NCBI RefSeq assembly: GCF_002858675.1
Contig: NZ_PJZF01000003.1
Coordinates: 62,001-126,000 of the forward strand
Direction: 5' to 3'
Origin: Chimaeribacter californicus
GTDB lineage: Bacteria; Pseudomonadota; Gammaproteobacteria; Enterobacterales; Enterobacteriaceae
DNA length: 64,000 nucleotides
The notes under the pieces were generated by a model. That model was not told the origin of the DNA. It saw only the letters and a program-made list of their open reading frames with translations, and did not search any database. This document shows, one piece after another, positions 21,521 to 31,777 of the stretch. A program made the position numbers and the translations under genes. The stretch's first letter is position 1. The number at the start of each line of letters is the position of its first letter.

Positions 21521-22139
21521 CGCGGGCCTCCATACTGCGTTGTTCAACCAGTTTTTTCAGGTGGCCGCTGTGCAGGTCATACACGCAACCGTAGACCTCC
21601 AGCGGTTTTTGCTGCTGCCAGGCGAGCCGCACCGGCCAGCATTCGGTCAGGTGAACGAACTGGCGGCGCACATGCGCTTCCACCAGCGCGTTCTGCCGCG
21701 CATTTTCATCCGGGTGGCCCTGCTCCGCGAGTGCGTCGCCCAACGAACGGCGCAGGGTACGCATCCGCCGTGCCAGCGCGCTCTCCTCCTGCGCCAGCGG
21801 CATATCCGGCAACATGCTGGCCGCCTGTACCCCGCCGCAGCCGTAATGCCCGCACAACACAATGCCGGAGACTTTCAGGTACTCCAGCGCGTATTGCAGC
21901 ACGCTCATCAGGTTGTCATCCTCCTCCATCACCATGTTGGCGATATTGCGGTGGACGAATAACTCACCCGGATGGGAACCGGTCAGCACTTCGGCCGGCA
22001 CCCGGCTGTCTGAACAGCCGATCCACAGCGAGTGCGGCTGTTGCGGGCGCGCCGTCTGGATAAAGTAGTCAGGATCGCTCTGCTGCTGCTTCATGGCCCA
22101 GCTGCGGTTTTTGGCCAGGAGGGGTGTCAGTATCGTCAC
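21513..22139 (-). CDS. Beta-class carbonic anhydrase
   Basis: About 208 residues. Zinc ligands and the catalytic pair are in WIGCSDSRVPAE and CGHYGCGGVQAA, the standard beta-class motifs, with HRNIANMV between them. It interconverts CO2 and bicarbonate in the cytoplasm and is co-transcribed with the SulP transporter, giving a bicarbonate supply unit. The start is uncertain: GTG at 22139 gives the usual length and N-terminus (TILTPLLAKNRSW), while the frame stays open to 22244. Confidence 0.9.
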   Translation of the reverse strand: MTILTPLLAKNRSWAMKQQQSDPDYFIQTARPQQPHSLWIGCSDSRVPAEVLTGSHPGELFVHRNIANMVMEEDDNLMSVLQYALEYLKVSGIVLCGHYGCGGVQAASMLPDMPLAQEESALARRMRTLRRSLGDALAEQGHPDENARQNALVEAHVRRQFVHLTECWPVRLAWQQQKPLEVYGCVYDLHSGHLKKLVEQRSMEARDE

Positions 22140-22511
22140 GGCATGTATCTCTCTGTTGGGGGGCAAGTCGTGATCACGTCGCCCGGTTGCCCGATAACCT
22201 GGGAAAAACTCATCAGAAATTTCAACCATTCTTGAGGTGTACACTGTCCTTGTGTGCGGATGCCGGGGCAGGCGGAACCGCCCGATCCGCCGTTACCGCG
22301 TCGCGATAACGGAGATATTTACTAACATCCCAGTGAAAGGTACTGCATAAGAGTAATCTGCAAGTAACAACTGTGCGTTTTTATTTACAAAAGCATACTT
22401 TTCGATACATAGAGTCACAGTTCACACTTTTACATATTCAGATCAATTACTTTGCTTAGCCCGCAATCAAATAAGAAAATCTTATAACTTAGCAGGGAAA
22501 GCACGCAAAAA
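22140..22511. promoter_or_regulatory. Upstream region of the carbonic anhydrase operon
   Basis: About 370 bases, AT-rich from 22320 on, holding the promoter region of the carbonic anhydrase-SulP operon. I see no gene or RNA here. The first hundred bases may be coding if the upstream start is used. Confidence 0.4.
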
Positions 22512-22529
22512 AGCCGCCCGCAGGCGGCT
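22512..22529 (-). terminator. Terminator of the GNAT gene
   Basis: On the minus strand AGCCGCC-TGCG-GGCGGCT is followed by a run of six T bases, 25 bases after the stop of the acetyltransferase gene. Confidence 0.9.
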
Positions 22530-22554
22530 GAAACCGGGTAACGAAAGAGGAAGC

Positions 22555-23013
22555 TTACCAGCGACGGTAAGTGAGGAAGGCGGTGCGCTCGCCCAGCTGA
22601 TCATAGAGCGCACGGGCGCGGGAGTTGGTTTCGTGCGTGGCCCAATAGACGCGGTCACACTGTTTTTCGTCCGCCAGTTGATATACCGCCTCAAACAGCC
22701 GGTGGGCAATGCCCTGCCCGCGTGCGGCCTCACTGACATAGAGATCTTCCAGATAGCAGTAGCCGTGCTCGCTCCAGCTTGAAGGATGGAAAACCAGATG
22801 CGCCAGGCCAAGCAGCGTGCCGTCCGGTGCTTCGGCCACCAGCCCGGCCAGCCGCTCGCCAATGCACAGGCGCTCGAAAGTCAGCAGCGTGACATGTTCA
22901 CTCAGCGGCTGCTGGTAAAAGTGCAGGTAGCCGTTCCACAACGGCCACCAGCCGGGGTAATCGGTGTGGGTCAGCGGACGCACAATGACTGCGGTGGTGT
23001 CAGTGGTGTGCAT
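22555..23013 (-). CDS. GNAT-family N-acetyltransferase
   Basis: 152 residues. The acetyl-CoA loop is in LEDLYVSEAARGQGIAHRL (residues about 87-105), followed by the WATHETNSRARALYDQLG end typical of GNAT enzymes that acetylate small amines or protein N-termini. The early part (VRPLTHTDYPGWWPLWNGYL) resembles the common single-domain enterobacterial GNATs. The substrate is unknown. The gene stands alone with its own terminator. Confidence 0.88.
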   Translation of the reverse strand: MHTTDTTAVIVRPLTHTDYPGWWPLWNGYLHFYQQPLSEHVTLLTFERLCIGERLAGLVAEAPDGTLLGLAHLVFHPSSWSEHGYCYLEDLYVSEAARGQGIAHRLFEAVYQLADEKQCDRVYWATHETNSRARALYDQLGERTAFLTYRRW

Positions 23014-23073
23014 AAATCCCCCTTATAGCGCGTGCGGTATGGTTATTAAGCATACTGTATGGCCGCCGGGGCG

Positions 23074-23704
23074 TCAGCCTGCGACCCGGAAGGTCAGATT
23101 AATGCGCTGCGCGCCCATACGCGGGTGCTCGCCCGGTTTGACCGGCAGCACGCCATGGAAACGCAGCCGGTCGGGGCCGCCCCACACCACCACATCGCCG
23201 TGGGTCAGCAGGTAGCGCTGCGCTTTGTCACTGCGCGCCAGCCCGCCAAACTGGAACACCGCCGGCAGCCCCAGCGACACGGAGACAATCGGCTGGCTGA
23301 AATCAGCTTCATCCTTGTCCTGATGCAGGGACATTTTCGCCCCGGGGACATAACGGTTAATCAGGCAAGAGTCGGGGCGAAACGCCGGGAAACCCGCCAG
23401 CGCCGCCGCCTGTTCAGCCAGCGTTGCCAAAAGCGGCGGCATGGTGGGCCACGGCGCCTGATCGCGCAGCGGATCGGCGGTGACATAGCGGTAACCGCGC
23501 CGGTCGGTCATCCAGCCCAGCCGGCCGCAGCTGGTGGTGGCAACGGACATGGCACGGCCGCCGGGGGTCTGCATCCGGCGGAACGGCGCTTCGGCGATCA
23601 CGCCGCGTAACGCCGCCAGCAGCAGCGCCTCCTGTGCCAGCACAAAGCCGTGCAACAGCATCGTGCCGCTGCCAATCCGCTCATTCCACGGGTCGGCCGG
23701 ATTC

Positions 23705-23733
<29 letters not shown>
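23074..23733 (-). CDS. alkB: AlkB, DNA/RNA oxidative demethylase
   Basis: 219 residues, the normal length. The iron ligands are seen as LHQDKDE and RFHGV, the 2-oxoglutarate arginine in INLTFR, and the substrate region in NRYVPGAKMSLHQD. It removes 1-methyladenine and 3-methylcytosine by oxidation. The gene overlaps the end of ada by 29 bases, so the two are co-transcribed and induced together as the adaptive response to alkylation. Confidence 0.97.
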
Positions 23734-24811
<1,078 letters not shown>

Positions 24812-24893
24812 AAGGATCTCCTGCTCAGGTTACGTTACCCGATCCAGACTACCCGCCGCAACCGGCCGCCGCATCCCGCCCCTTGCGGTCAAA

Positions 24894-25907
24894 TTACCCG
24901 CGTTGCAGCAGATCTTTCATCGCCCGCTCAATGAATTCACTCTCCGCCTCAAAGCGGCCCGGCAGCCCGGCACAATGGCCATAGGGGGAAACCAGCGGCC
25001 GCCATTCGCCACGCGGCAGCAGGTCACACTCAATGCGCGCCTCCGCCACCGTAAAGTAGTTATCGGTATCGCACGGCATAATGATGGCATCGGCGGTAAT
25101 GCGCGACAGAATGTCGGCGAACTCGCCCTTCAGCCGGGGGTCGAGGCTGACATCAGCATGGTGCCAGGTCTCCAGCAGGGTCAGCAGGTCGTTGGCATCC
25201 TGCTGCTGGTGATTGCGTTCCCAGGCAAAAAGCAGGGCTTCCAGGCTGTTATAGCCCATCCGGCGGAACAGCTCATCGCGGAAAAAAGCGGCGGAATAGG
25301 CCCAGCCGGCATAGGTGCGGCCAAAGGCGGCCAGTCCGCGCAACGGCGGGATCAGGTAATCACCATTGGCAAAGGCGCTGTCACTCAGCAGCGCGCTGCG
25401 CATGTTATTGAGAAATACCCGGCAGAGCGGGCTGCAACGCGCGGTACCGCAGATCACCAGCAGCCGTTTCACATAGTGCGGATACGCCGCCGCCCAGTGC
25501 CAGGCCAGCATCGCCCCCAGAGACCAGCCCCCCACCAGCGCCAGCTGCTGCACGCCGAGATGCTCACGCAGCAGCAAAAACTGGGCGTGCACGTTGTCTG
25601 CGATCGAGACCCGGGGAAAGCGTCGCCCCGGCTGGCTCAGGCTGTTGCTGGGTGACGTAGAGAGGCCGTTACCAAACAGATTGACCAGCACGATAAAGTA
25701 ACGGCCCGGGTCGAGTACCCGATCCTCCCCTATCAGCGGGAGGTAGGAGAGGTGGCCGTTTGAATAGGTACTGAGCAGCAAAATGGCGTTGTCACCGGCG
25801 GCGTTCAGTTCGCCGAACGTCTGGTAGGCCAGGGAGGCCTGCGCCAGCACCCCGCCCTGCTGCAGGGCCAGATCGCCCAGCAACAGGTGATGAAAATCGT
25901 TTCCCAT
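24894..25907 (-). CDS. Alpha/beta hydrolase, MetX-like acyltransferase family
   Basis: About 337 residues. The nucleophile elbow is GGWSLGAM, the fold opens with LAYQTFGELN and LLLSTYSNGH, and the C-terminal triad residues are in PCDTDNYF (Asp) and YGHCAGLPG (His). The family is homoserine O-acetyltransferase-like (MetX), but the oxyanion and substrate motifs differ (YSNGHLSY), as in many uncharacterised enterobacterial homologues, so it may be a hydrolase. ATG at 25907 (MGNDFHH) is a more natural start than the one four codons upstream. Monocistronic. Confidence 0.75.
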   Translation of the reverse strand: MGNDFHHLLLGDLALQQGGVLAQASLAYQTFGELNAAGDNAILLLSTYSNGHLSYLPLIGEDRVLDPGRYFIVLVNLFGNGLSTSPSNSLSQPGRRFPRVSIADNVHAQFLLLREHLGVQQLALVGGWSLGAMLAWHWAAAYPHYVKRLLVICGTARCSPLCRVFLNNMRSALLSDSAFANGDYLIPPLRGLAAFGRTYAGWAYSAAFFRDELFRRMGYNSLEALLFAWERNHQQQDANDLLTLLETWHHADVSLDPRLKGEFADILSRITADAIIMPCDTDNYFTVAEARIECDLLPRGEWRPLVSPYGHCAGLPGRFEAESEFIERAMKDLLQRG

Positions 25908-26072
25908 GGCAATCCTCACTCTTCTTTTTATGCGTTTTTAGTGTTGTGTATTGCCTGGTCAATTTATCACGTGGGGGAATTATTCCGCGTTGGCGGCCGG
26001 TAAATTAGGAGGTTTCCGGGGGTCGGAGGACGGCAGTTACCTGCAGAAAAGGCGGGATAGCAGGCATAAAAA

Positions 26073-26093
26073 AACCGGGCGCATGGCCCGGTT
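26073..26093 (-). terminator. Terminator of tmaR
   Basis: On the minus strand AACCGGGC and GCCCGGTT form an 8-base-pair stem followed by seven T bases, 19 bases after the tmaR stop. Confidence 0.92.
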
Positions 26094-26112
26094 ATTTCAG
26101 AAAGAGAGGCGA

Positions 26113-26466
<354 letters not shown>

Positions 26467-26587
26467 TTACACAAATTCATTCACTGACGCGCTGTAGACA
26501 ACCATACCTTGTCGCCGGGGTCAGAGATAGCCCTGATTTCTCTATCTTACCTGCTTTGGCGCATGAACAACACCGCGCCCTGCCGGC

Positions 26588-27646
26588 CTACCTGCGCATC
26601 GCCATCGCCACCAGATCACCCAGCTCTTTCAGCTGCTTGGTCATCTCCAGGCTCAGCCAGAGGTAGCCGTAGATCGGGGCTTCCAGATTTTTGCCGGCGC
26701 TCATCTCATGCAACAGCGCTTTCAGCTCGCTTGCGATCTCTTCCATCTCCCGTGGGAAACCGCGCTCGCGCTCCGGTGAACCGTTGCGCAGGATGTCTGC
26801 CAGCGTCTCCATGGAGTGCAGCGTCAGCAATTGGGCACTGCGCAAAGTACGCGCGTTAAGCATAATAAAATGGCTTTCGCGCGAGGCCCAGTAGGCGTCC
26901 ACCTGCAACTCCAGCGTGCAGACCAGGTTGCGGGTTAACGTCTGGATCGCCTCAAACACCTCTTTCTGAATGCCGCTCTCCTTGCTGGCGGGCGCAATCA
27001 ACGTGCGGATTTTCACCACCTGCGTCAGGATGCCTTTCAGTTTACCTTCGAGATGCGGCCGTTCCACGATATTAGGCGACTGGTAGGCGCTGTAAATCTG
27101 GTGCAGCGTGGCCAGGCCATCGGCCATCTGCAGCCGCCAGTGAATGAAGGCCCGCTGTGGATAGATGCTGGTAAACAGTAACGCCAGCACCGAACCAAAA
27201 ATGACATCACCGCTGCGCCACAGCGCGGTTTTCATATCACCGGTGGCGCTGCCGCAGACCACCGCCAGCGTGATGCCGATCAGCAGCGCCATATAGGGGC
27301 GTTTGCCCAGCGTCAGGTAGCCGCACACAAACATCACCACCAGGCTCCAGGCCAGCATCAGCGGCAGGGAATAGAGCTCCAGCCACAGCGCAATCAACCC
27401 GGAGACAGAGCCAAACACCGTTCCCGCGATGCGTTGCAGGGCGCGCGGCTGCACGTTACCCCAAAAGGAGATCGGCCCCATCACCACCACCAAGGTGATC
27501 AACGGCCAGGTCCCCTCCGGGATCGCCAGCAGGCGCACAATCAAAAAGGTCAGCACAAAGGCCAACGCAATCCGCAGGCCATGCATTACCCGGTAACGGC
27601 GGTAAATCAGATGTTCAAACGGGGAGATCTTTTTATCCAGGCGCAT
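26588..27646 (-). CDS. yeeA: YeeA, FUSC-family inner-membrane protein
   Basis: 352 residues. The first 165 residues carry six hydrophobic segments (HGLRIALAFVLTFLIV onward), followed by a long soluble helical C-terminal half. The motif PISFWGNVQPRALQRIAGT is typical of the FUSC/aromatic-acid exporter superfamily. The role of YeeA is not settled; an efflux component is the usual guess. It is next to tmaR as in E. coli. Confidence 0.92.
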   Translation of the reverse strand: MRLDKKISPFEHLIYRRYRVMHGLRIALAFVLTFLIVRLLAIPEGTWPLITLVVVMGPISFWGNVQPRALQRIAGTVFGSVSGLIALWLELYSLPLMLAWSLVVMFVCGYLTLGKRPYMALLIGITLAVVCGSATGDMKTALWRSGDVIFGSVLALLFTSIYPQRAFIHWRLQMADGLATLHQIYSAYQSPNIVERPHLEGKLKGILTQVVKIRTLIAPASKESGIQKEVFEAIQTLTRNLVCTLELQVDAYWASRESHFIMLNARTLRSAQLLTLHSMETLADILRNGSPERERGFPREMEEIASELKALLHEMSAGKNLEAPIYGYLWLSLEMTKQLKELGDLVAMAMRR

Positions 27647-27813
27647 TATTAAAAGCCGGTTGGCAGCAAATCTGCACAGTGTAACGGAGTTGGCGGCCGT
27701 CAGCGAACCGGTTTACATCTGCGCCGGGGGTGCCGTTACAAGACCTTACACCTGCTGATAATTTCCATTGATAATGCTACACTTCGGCCACTTTTTTCAG
27801 CCGGTGCTTTCCG

Positions 27814-28182
27814 ATGATTAAACTGTTTACCAAATATGCCCTGGTGGGGGTCATCAACACCCTGATCCACTGGGTGACCTTCGCCCTGCTCTACTACGCG
27901 GCCGGGGCCGATCAGGCGCTGTCGAACTTTGGCGCGTTCTGCGTGGCGGTGACCTTCTCCTTCTTTGTGAACGCCAAAGTCACGTTCAAAAGCGATGCCA
28001 CCACCATCCGTTACATGTTCTATGTGCTGTTTATGGGCGCCTTGTCGGTGAGTGTGGGCTGGGTCGCCGAAGTCAGTGGCCTGCCGGCACTGTTTACGCT
28101 GGTGACCTTCTCCGCCGTCAGTTTGATTGTCGGTTTTTTCTATTCGCGCTTTTTTGTCTTCAAGGCTAAGGATGCCCGATGA
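27814..28182 (+). CDS. gtrA: GtrA-family flippase
   Basis: 122 residues with four hydrophobic segments and the opening [18 protein letters not shown] usual for GtrA. It is thought to flip undecaprenyl-phosphate-glucose across the inner membrane. The stop overlaps the next gene start by four bases (ATGA). Confidence 0.93.
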   Translation: MIKLFTKYALVGVINTLIHWVTFALLYYAAGADQALSNFGAFCVAVTFSFFVNAKVTFKSDATTIRYMFYVLFMGALSVSVGWVAEVSGLPALFTLVTFSAVSLIVGFFYSRFFVFKAKDAR

Positions 28183-29099
28183 AGATTTCCCTGGTGGTCC
28201 CGGTCTTTAATGAGGAAGCGGCCCTTCCCCTGTTCTACCGGGCAGTACGTGACTACGCGCCATTACAGGCGTGGCAGGTTGAGATCGTCTTTATCAATGA
28301 CGGCAGCAAAGACCGCACGCCGGAGATTGCCGCCGCGCTGGCGCAGGCCGACCCGCTGGTCACGCTGGTGAATTTTACCCGCAACTTCGGCAAAGAACCG
28401 GCGCTGTTTGCCGGGCTGGAGCATGCCACCGGCGAGGCCGTGATCCCGATGGATGTTGACCTGCAAGACCCGATCGAGGTCGTGCCGCAACTGGTTGCCG
28501 CCTGGCAGGCCGGGGCGGATGTGGTGCTGGCGAAGCGGGTTGACCGCTCCACGGATGGGCGTCTCAAACGCAAGACGGCGGAGTGGTTCTATACGCTGCA
28601 CAACAAAATCAGTACGCCAAAAATTGAAGAGAACGTCGGGGATTTCCGGCTGATGTCGCGGGAAATCGTCGATAACATTCTTATGCTGCCGGAACGCAAC
28701 CTGTTTATGAAAGGTGTGCTTTCCTTTGTGGGCGGTCAGATCGCCGTGGTGGAGTATGCCCGCGCGGAACGGGTGGCCGGCACCACAAAATTCAATGGCT
28801 GGAAACTGTGGAACCTGGCGCTGGAGGGCATCACCAGTTTTTCAACCTTCCCGCTGCGGGTCTGGACTTATCTGGGGCTGGGCGTCGCTGCGCTGGCGTT
28901 TATCTATGCGTTATGGATGGTGGTAGACAAGCTGATCTGGGGCAACCCGGTGCCGGGCTACCCATCCCTGATGACCGCCATCCTGTTCCTGGGCGGCATT
29001 CAGCTGATTGGCATCGGCGTGCTGGGTGAGTACATCGGCCGCATCTATATCGAGACCAAGGGCAGGCCGCGGTATATTAAACGTAAAACCCACCGCTAA
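28179..29099 (+). CDS. gtrB: GtrB, bactoprenol glucosyltransferase
   Basis: 306 residues. GT2 domain first ([16 protein letters not shown], with the metal motif MDVDLQDP), then two C-terminal membrane helices (about 227-250 and 262-290). GtrB moves glucose to undecaprenyl phosphate. With gtrA it usually serves a third, strain-specific transferase that decorates O antigen; no such gene follows here, so either it is elsewhere or the pair serves a different glycan. Base composition is host-like, and the pair lies outside the visible prophage border. Confidence 0.93.
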   Translation: MKISLVVPVFNEEAALPLFYRAVRDYAPLQAWQVEIVFINDGSKDRTPEIAAALAQADPLVTLVNFTRNFGKEPALFAGLEHATGEAVIPMDVDLQDPIEVVPQLVAAWQAGADVVLAKRVDRSTDGRLKRKTAEWFYTLHNKISTPKIEENVGDFRLMSREIVDNILMLPERNLFMKGVLSFVGGQIAVVEYARAERVAGTTKFNGWKLWNLALEGITSFSTFPLRVWTYLGLGVAALAFIYALWMVVDKLIWGNPVPGYPSLMTAILFLGGIQLIGIGVLGEYIGRIYIETKGRPRYIKRKTHR

Positions 29100-29106
29100 A
29101 GATGCC

Positions 29107-29373
29107 CTAGCCTACCCGCCCCTGCACGTGCTCCCGCAGGAAGATCACCTCTTCGCCGGGGCGGTATTTTCCGGGCTGGGCGGGGGGTTCAATTACATCG
29201 GTTTCCACCACTTCGCCCACATAGTGGCCGGCGTTCAGCCCGGTGATGCGCACCACCAGCTGATGGCTCTCCGGCGGGGTACCGGTGGGTACGGTAACCA
29301 GCAATACCCGGTCACCGCTCTGCGGTGCCGGGGTCAGTAATGTTAATGCGCGCTCAAACAGTGCTTCATCCAT
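29107..29373 (-). CDS. Small conserved-looking hypothetical protein
   Basis: 88 residues without signal peptide. AGGGGG lies four bases before the ATG, which supports the call. The C-terminal half (AGHYVGEVVETDVIE, then YRPGEEVIFLREHVQG) has the layout of small beta-barrel domains such as DUF2314, but I cannot confirm membership. It converges on gtrB and lies upstream of the MscS-family gene on the same strand order. Confidence 0.6.
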   Translation of the reverse strand: MDEALFERALTLLTPAPQSGDRVLLVTVPTGTPPESHQLVVRITGLNAGHYVGEVVETDVIEPPAQPGKYRPGEEVIFLREHVQGRVG

Positions 29374-29414
29374 GGTTCCCCCTGTAATCGATGATAACAG
29401 CCGGGCCTGCCGGA

Positions 29415-30497
29415 TTATGCTGCCCTGCCCGTCTCTTCCAGATCCTGCGGGTACACAATCTGGCTCGGCAGCGCCAGGCGAACATTAATTTTATCCAGCT
29501 CTTCCATAATACGGATATTAATCTCCTGCTGGATATCCATGTATGTATTATAGTCCGCCGAATTCACGATATGGACCACTTCAAATAACAGCCGGTCCTG
29601 GCCGAAGGCGGAGAAATGGGCGCGGTCAAACCGGGTATTCCCGACGTCGTTGATGATATTTTTCACGATACCGCCAATCTTGCGCAATTGATTGGGCGGC
29701 GTGTCGTTGGACAGACCAAAGGTAAACACGATGCGGCGCGTCTGCATCCGTTTGTAATTATGGATGGTCTGCTGAAGCAGAATGGTATTGGCGCAGACGA
29801 TCTGTTCGCCGCTCAGGCTGCGGATGCGGGTGGTTTTCAGGCCGATGTGCTCGATGGTGCCGGAAATGTCTTTAAACACCACGAAATCGCCGATCTCAAA
29901 GGGTTTGTCAATGCCGATCGACAGCGAGGCGAACATGTCACTTAACACGGTCTGCACCGCCAGCGCGATGGCAATACCCCCAACCCCAAGGCTGGCCATA
30001 AAGGCGGTAATATCCACGCCCGCGTTCGACAGAATCGACAGCATCATCACGGACCAGACCAGCACCCGTAAAATCACCCCCAGGATCACCAGCGTCACCG
30101 GGTTACGCCGTGACCCTGGCGTATAGAGCAGTTTTTTCAGCCATGACTGCACGCCCTGATCTATCCAGATGGCGATCTGTACCGCCAGCACCAGGAACCA
30201 GGCGTGGGAAATGGTGCTGTATAACCGGTCTGACAGCCCCACGAACCGCAGGCTGAACAGGAAAGCAGCAAACAGGATCAATATCCGTTTGGTTTTGCCG
30301 ATCACTTCCGAAATAAGGAGGTTGGCGTTGTTCTGTTTCTCATTGGCCCAGACCAACATTTTTTTATGCAGAAAGCCGATGGCCTTGGTAATTACCCAAT
30401 ACGTCACCATCGTCACGCCAATCACAATGGCGATGTCCGTCCAGAATGGTAACGACAGAAACAGCTTAAAATAATTAATATTCTGAATCGCTTCCAT
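29415..30497 (-). CDS. MscS-family mechanosensitive channel
   Basis: About 360 residues. Three to five membrane helices are followed by the pore helix AFMASLGVGGIAIALAVQ and the beta domain (IDKPFEIGDFVVF, TRIRSLSGEQIVCANT), then the C-terminal alpha-beta part. The glycine-alanine pattern in the pore helix is kept. It would release solutes on osmotic down-shock. ATG at 30497 is preferred, with GAGGG four bases upstream; the frame extends to a TTG at 30527. Confidence 0.92.
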   Translation of the reverse strand: MEAIQNINYFKLFLSLPFWTDIAIVIGVTMVTYWVITKAIGFLHKKMLVWANEKQNNANLLISEVIGKTKRILILFAAFLFSLRFVGLSDRLYSTISHAWFLVLAVQIAIWIDQGVQSWLKKLLYTPGSRRNPVTLVILGVILRVLVWSVMMLSILSNAGVDITAFMASLGVGGIAIALAVQTVLSDMFASLSIGIDKPFEIGDFVVFKDISGTIEHIGLKTTRIRSLSGEQIVCANTILLQQTIHNYKRMQTRRIVFTFGLSNDTPPNQLRKIGGIVKNIINDVGNTRFDRAHFSAFGQDRLLFEVVHIVNSADYNTYMDIQQEINIRIMEELDKINVRLALPSQIVYPQDLEETGRAA

Positions 30498-30711
30498 TAA
30501 TCCCTCGATTTTATCAACTGTAAACAACAGCGTACCAGTATAGTTCAGTCGCCGGCAGGCCGCCTGGAAGCCCCCGCCCCATTAAAAAACAGCGACATGA
30601 AGGAAAGATGACCGCCGGGGAAAACCGTGGAGAGCACGGCACCTTCAGACAGGCCCGATTATGGTTTACCATAGGGGGAGCCGCGCCCACGCTTCTAAAC
30701 AGAGAGTCTCA

Positions 30712-30780
30712 GTGAAAAACGAACCCCATCAGCCCACCTTCTACATTCACGATTACGCACATAATATCGCTTTCTTTTGA
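30712..30780 (+). pseudogene. sbcB: 5' end of sbcB (exonuclease I), cut by the prophage
   Basis: From a GTG at 30712 the frame reads KNEPHQPTFYIHDY, which matches the start of exonuclease I (E. coli has STFLFHDYETFG). After codon 15 the match stops and phage sequence brings a TGA at 30778. Exonuclease I degrades single-stranded DNA 3' to 5' from its DEDD site, whose first acidic residues fall exactly at the break. The rest of the gene should lie beyond the right end of the prophage, outside the window. sbcB is a known integration site for Stx phages in E. coli. Confidence 0.8.
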
Positions 30781-30979
30781 TTTTATTAGGTTAATTTGAA
30801 TACCTAGATTTTTTTGTACGCATTTTTGTACACGACGGTAATTTTGCTCGCGTATCAATCCAATTTTAAAGGGCAGCATCGTTATAAAGATGCAAAGGCT
30901 TGGGAAAGGTCACAAACCTTTGCATGTCCCAAATCCGTCCCATCACCCCCGGCCGTATTTCCCCCTTATCTCCCCTGTG
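30757..30979. other. Phage-host junction and phage end region
   Basis: Host sequence runs to GATTACG (30751-30757), the last bases expected for sbcB; the core of the attachment site should end about here. The following 220 bases hold no gene. They carry two copies of TTTTTGTAC about 15 bases apart near 30810-30832 and a hairpin ATGCAAAGG / CCTTTGCAT at 30890-30925, which may end transcription of the fibre genes. Confidence 0.55.
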
Positions 30980-31768
30980 TCAAATACTGACCGGCACGCT
31001 TAACTGCGAGTAATAATTTTTGTAGTACCGGTATACCAGAGACACCTCATCATCGGTCAGGATGCGGGTAAAGATCAGCGCAGCCCGAAGCTTAACCGGC
31101 ACGACCGTTACGTTACTGGTACCGCTTGCCACCCCGTCTTCTGAACCGCCAATGTAAGCCATCTTCCCTGCCGGCAGCGTATACATTGGCAATGCATGGT
31201 TTGATGTCACTGTCTGTCCGGTTCTGATGTTGGTGAGGACAGTGCTCATTGGCGCGACGGGGTTAAAGCGGCCTACTAGAAACTCTGAAGTCCCGGCGAC
31301 CATGCTGCGGTTAAAGCCTGGGGATTGCGCGGCGCCACTGCTGTTAAGGGTTTTGGCGCGGAACTGCGAGGCCGAAGAATCCAGCCCCCGCATACGTTGC
31401 GGTGCGGCCCATTGAACACTTCCCAGTAAAGGCGCCTGGCCGCCTGGGTTCTCAGCCACAATCGCAATCATGGTTAATGGCGTGGTGTTGTAGTTCGCCA
31501 GGTCGATACCGGTGTTGATGTAGTTGCCGGCGCTGAAGGTGGCTGAGTTACCAGCAACTGTCGGTGCGCCAACCAGGGTCATTGCGGCGCCGACCCGGTT
31601 GCGTGTCAGGGAGTTGCTAACCGATTCATCGGCATCCCATTGGAGAATGCAGCCGCCAATCTCGCTTGGTAGCTGGCTGATATCAAAAGGGTAAGCAATA
31701 TCCGCCCCCTCAATGAAATTAGTGAATACCTTGTTTTTGAAAACTTTTACTTCAGTTGTTCCGGCCAT
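30980..31768 (-). CDS. Phage tail appendage, LamG/concanavalin-like
   Basis: 262 residues. The central part (ILQWDADESV, SATFSAGNYINTGIDLAN, TPLTMIAIVAEN) and the end (AALIFTRILTDDEVSLVYRY) have the pattern of a laminin-G/concanavalin-like beta-sandwich, a common carbohydrate-binding fold in phage receptor-binding proteins. It is the last gene of the late region and follows the SGNH spike gene by nine bases, so it is probably part of the same adsorption structure. Confidence 0.7.
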   Translation of the reverse strand: MAGTTEVKVFKNKVFTNFIEGADIAYPFDISQLPSEIGGCILQWDADESVSNSLTRNRVGAAMTLVGAPTVAGNSATFSAGNYINTGIDLANYNTTPLTMIAIVAENPGGQAPLLGSVQWAAPQRMRGLDSSASQFRAKTLNSSGAAQSPGFNRSMVAGTSEFLVGRFNPVAPMSTVLTNIRTGQTVTSNHALPMYTLPAGKMAYIGGSEDGVASGTSNVTVVPVKLRAALIFTRILTDDEVSLVYRYYKNYYSQLSVPVSI

Positions 31769-31777
31769 GCTTTTTCC

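Noticed and set aside
20958..21962. 334-codon plus-strand frame opposite SulP and carbonic anhydrase genes
   Set aside because: No ribosome site or domain; the minus-strand genes have full families and motifs.
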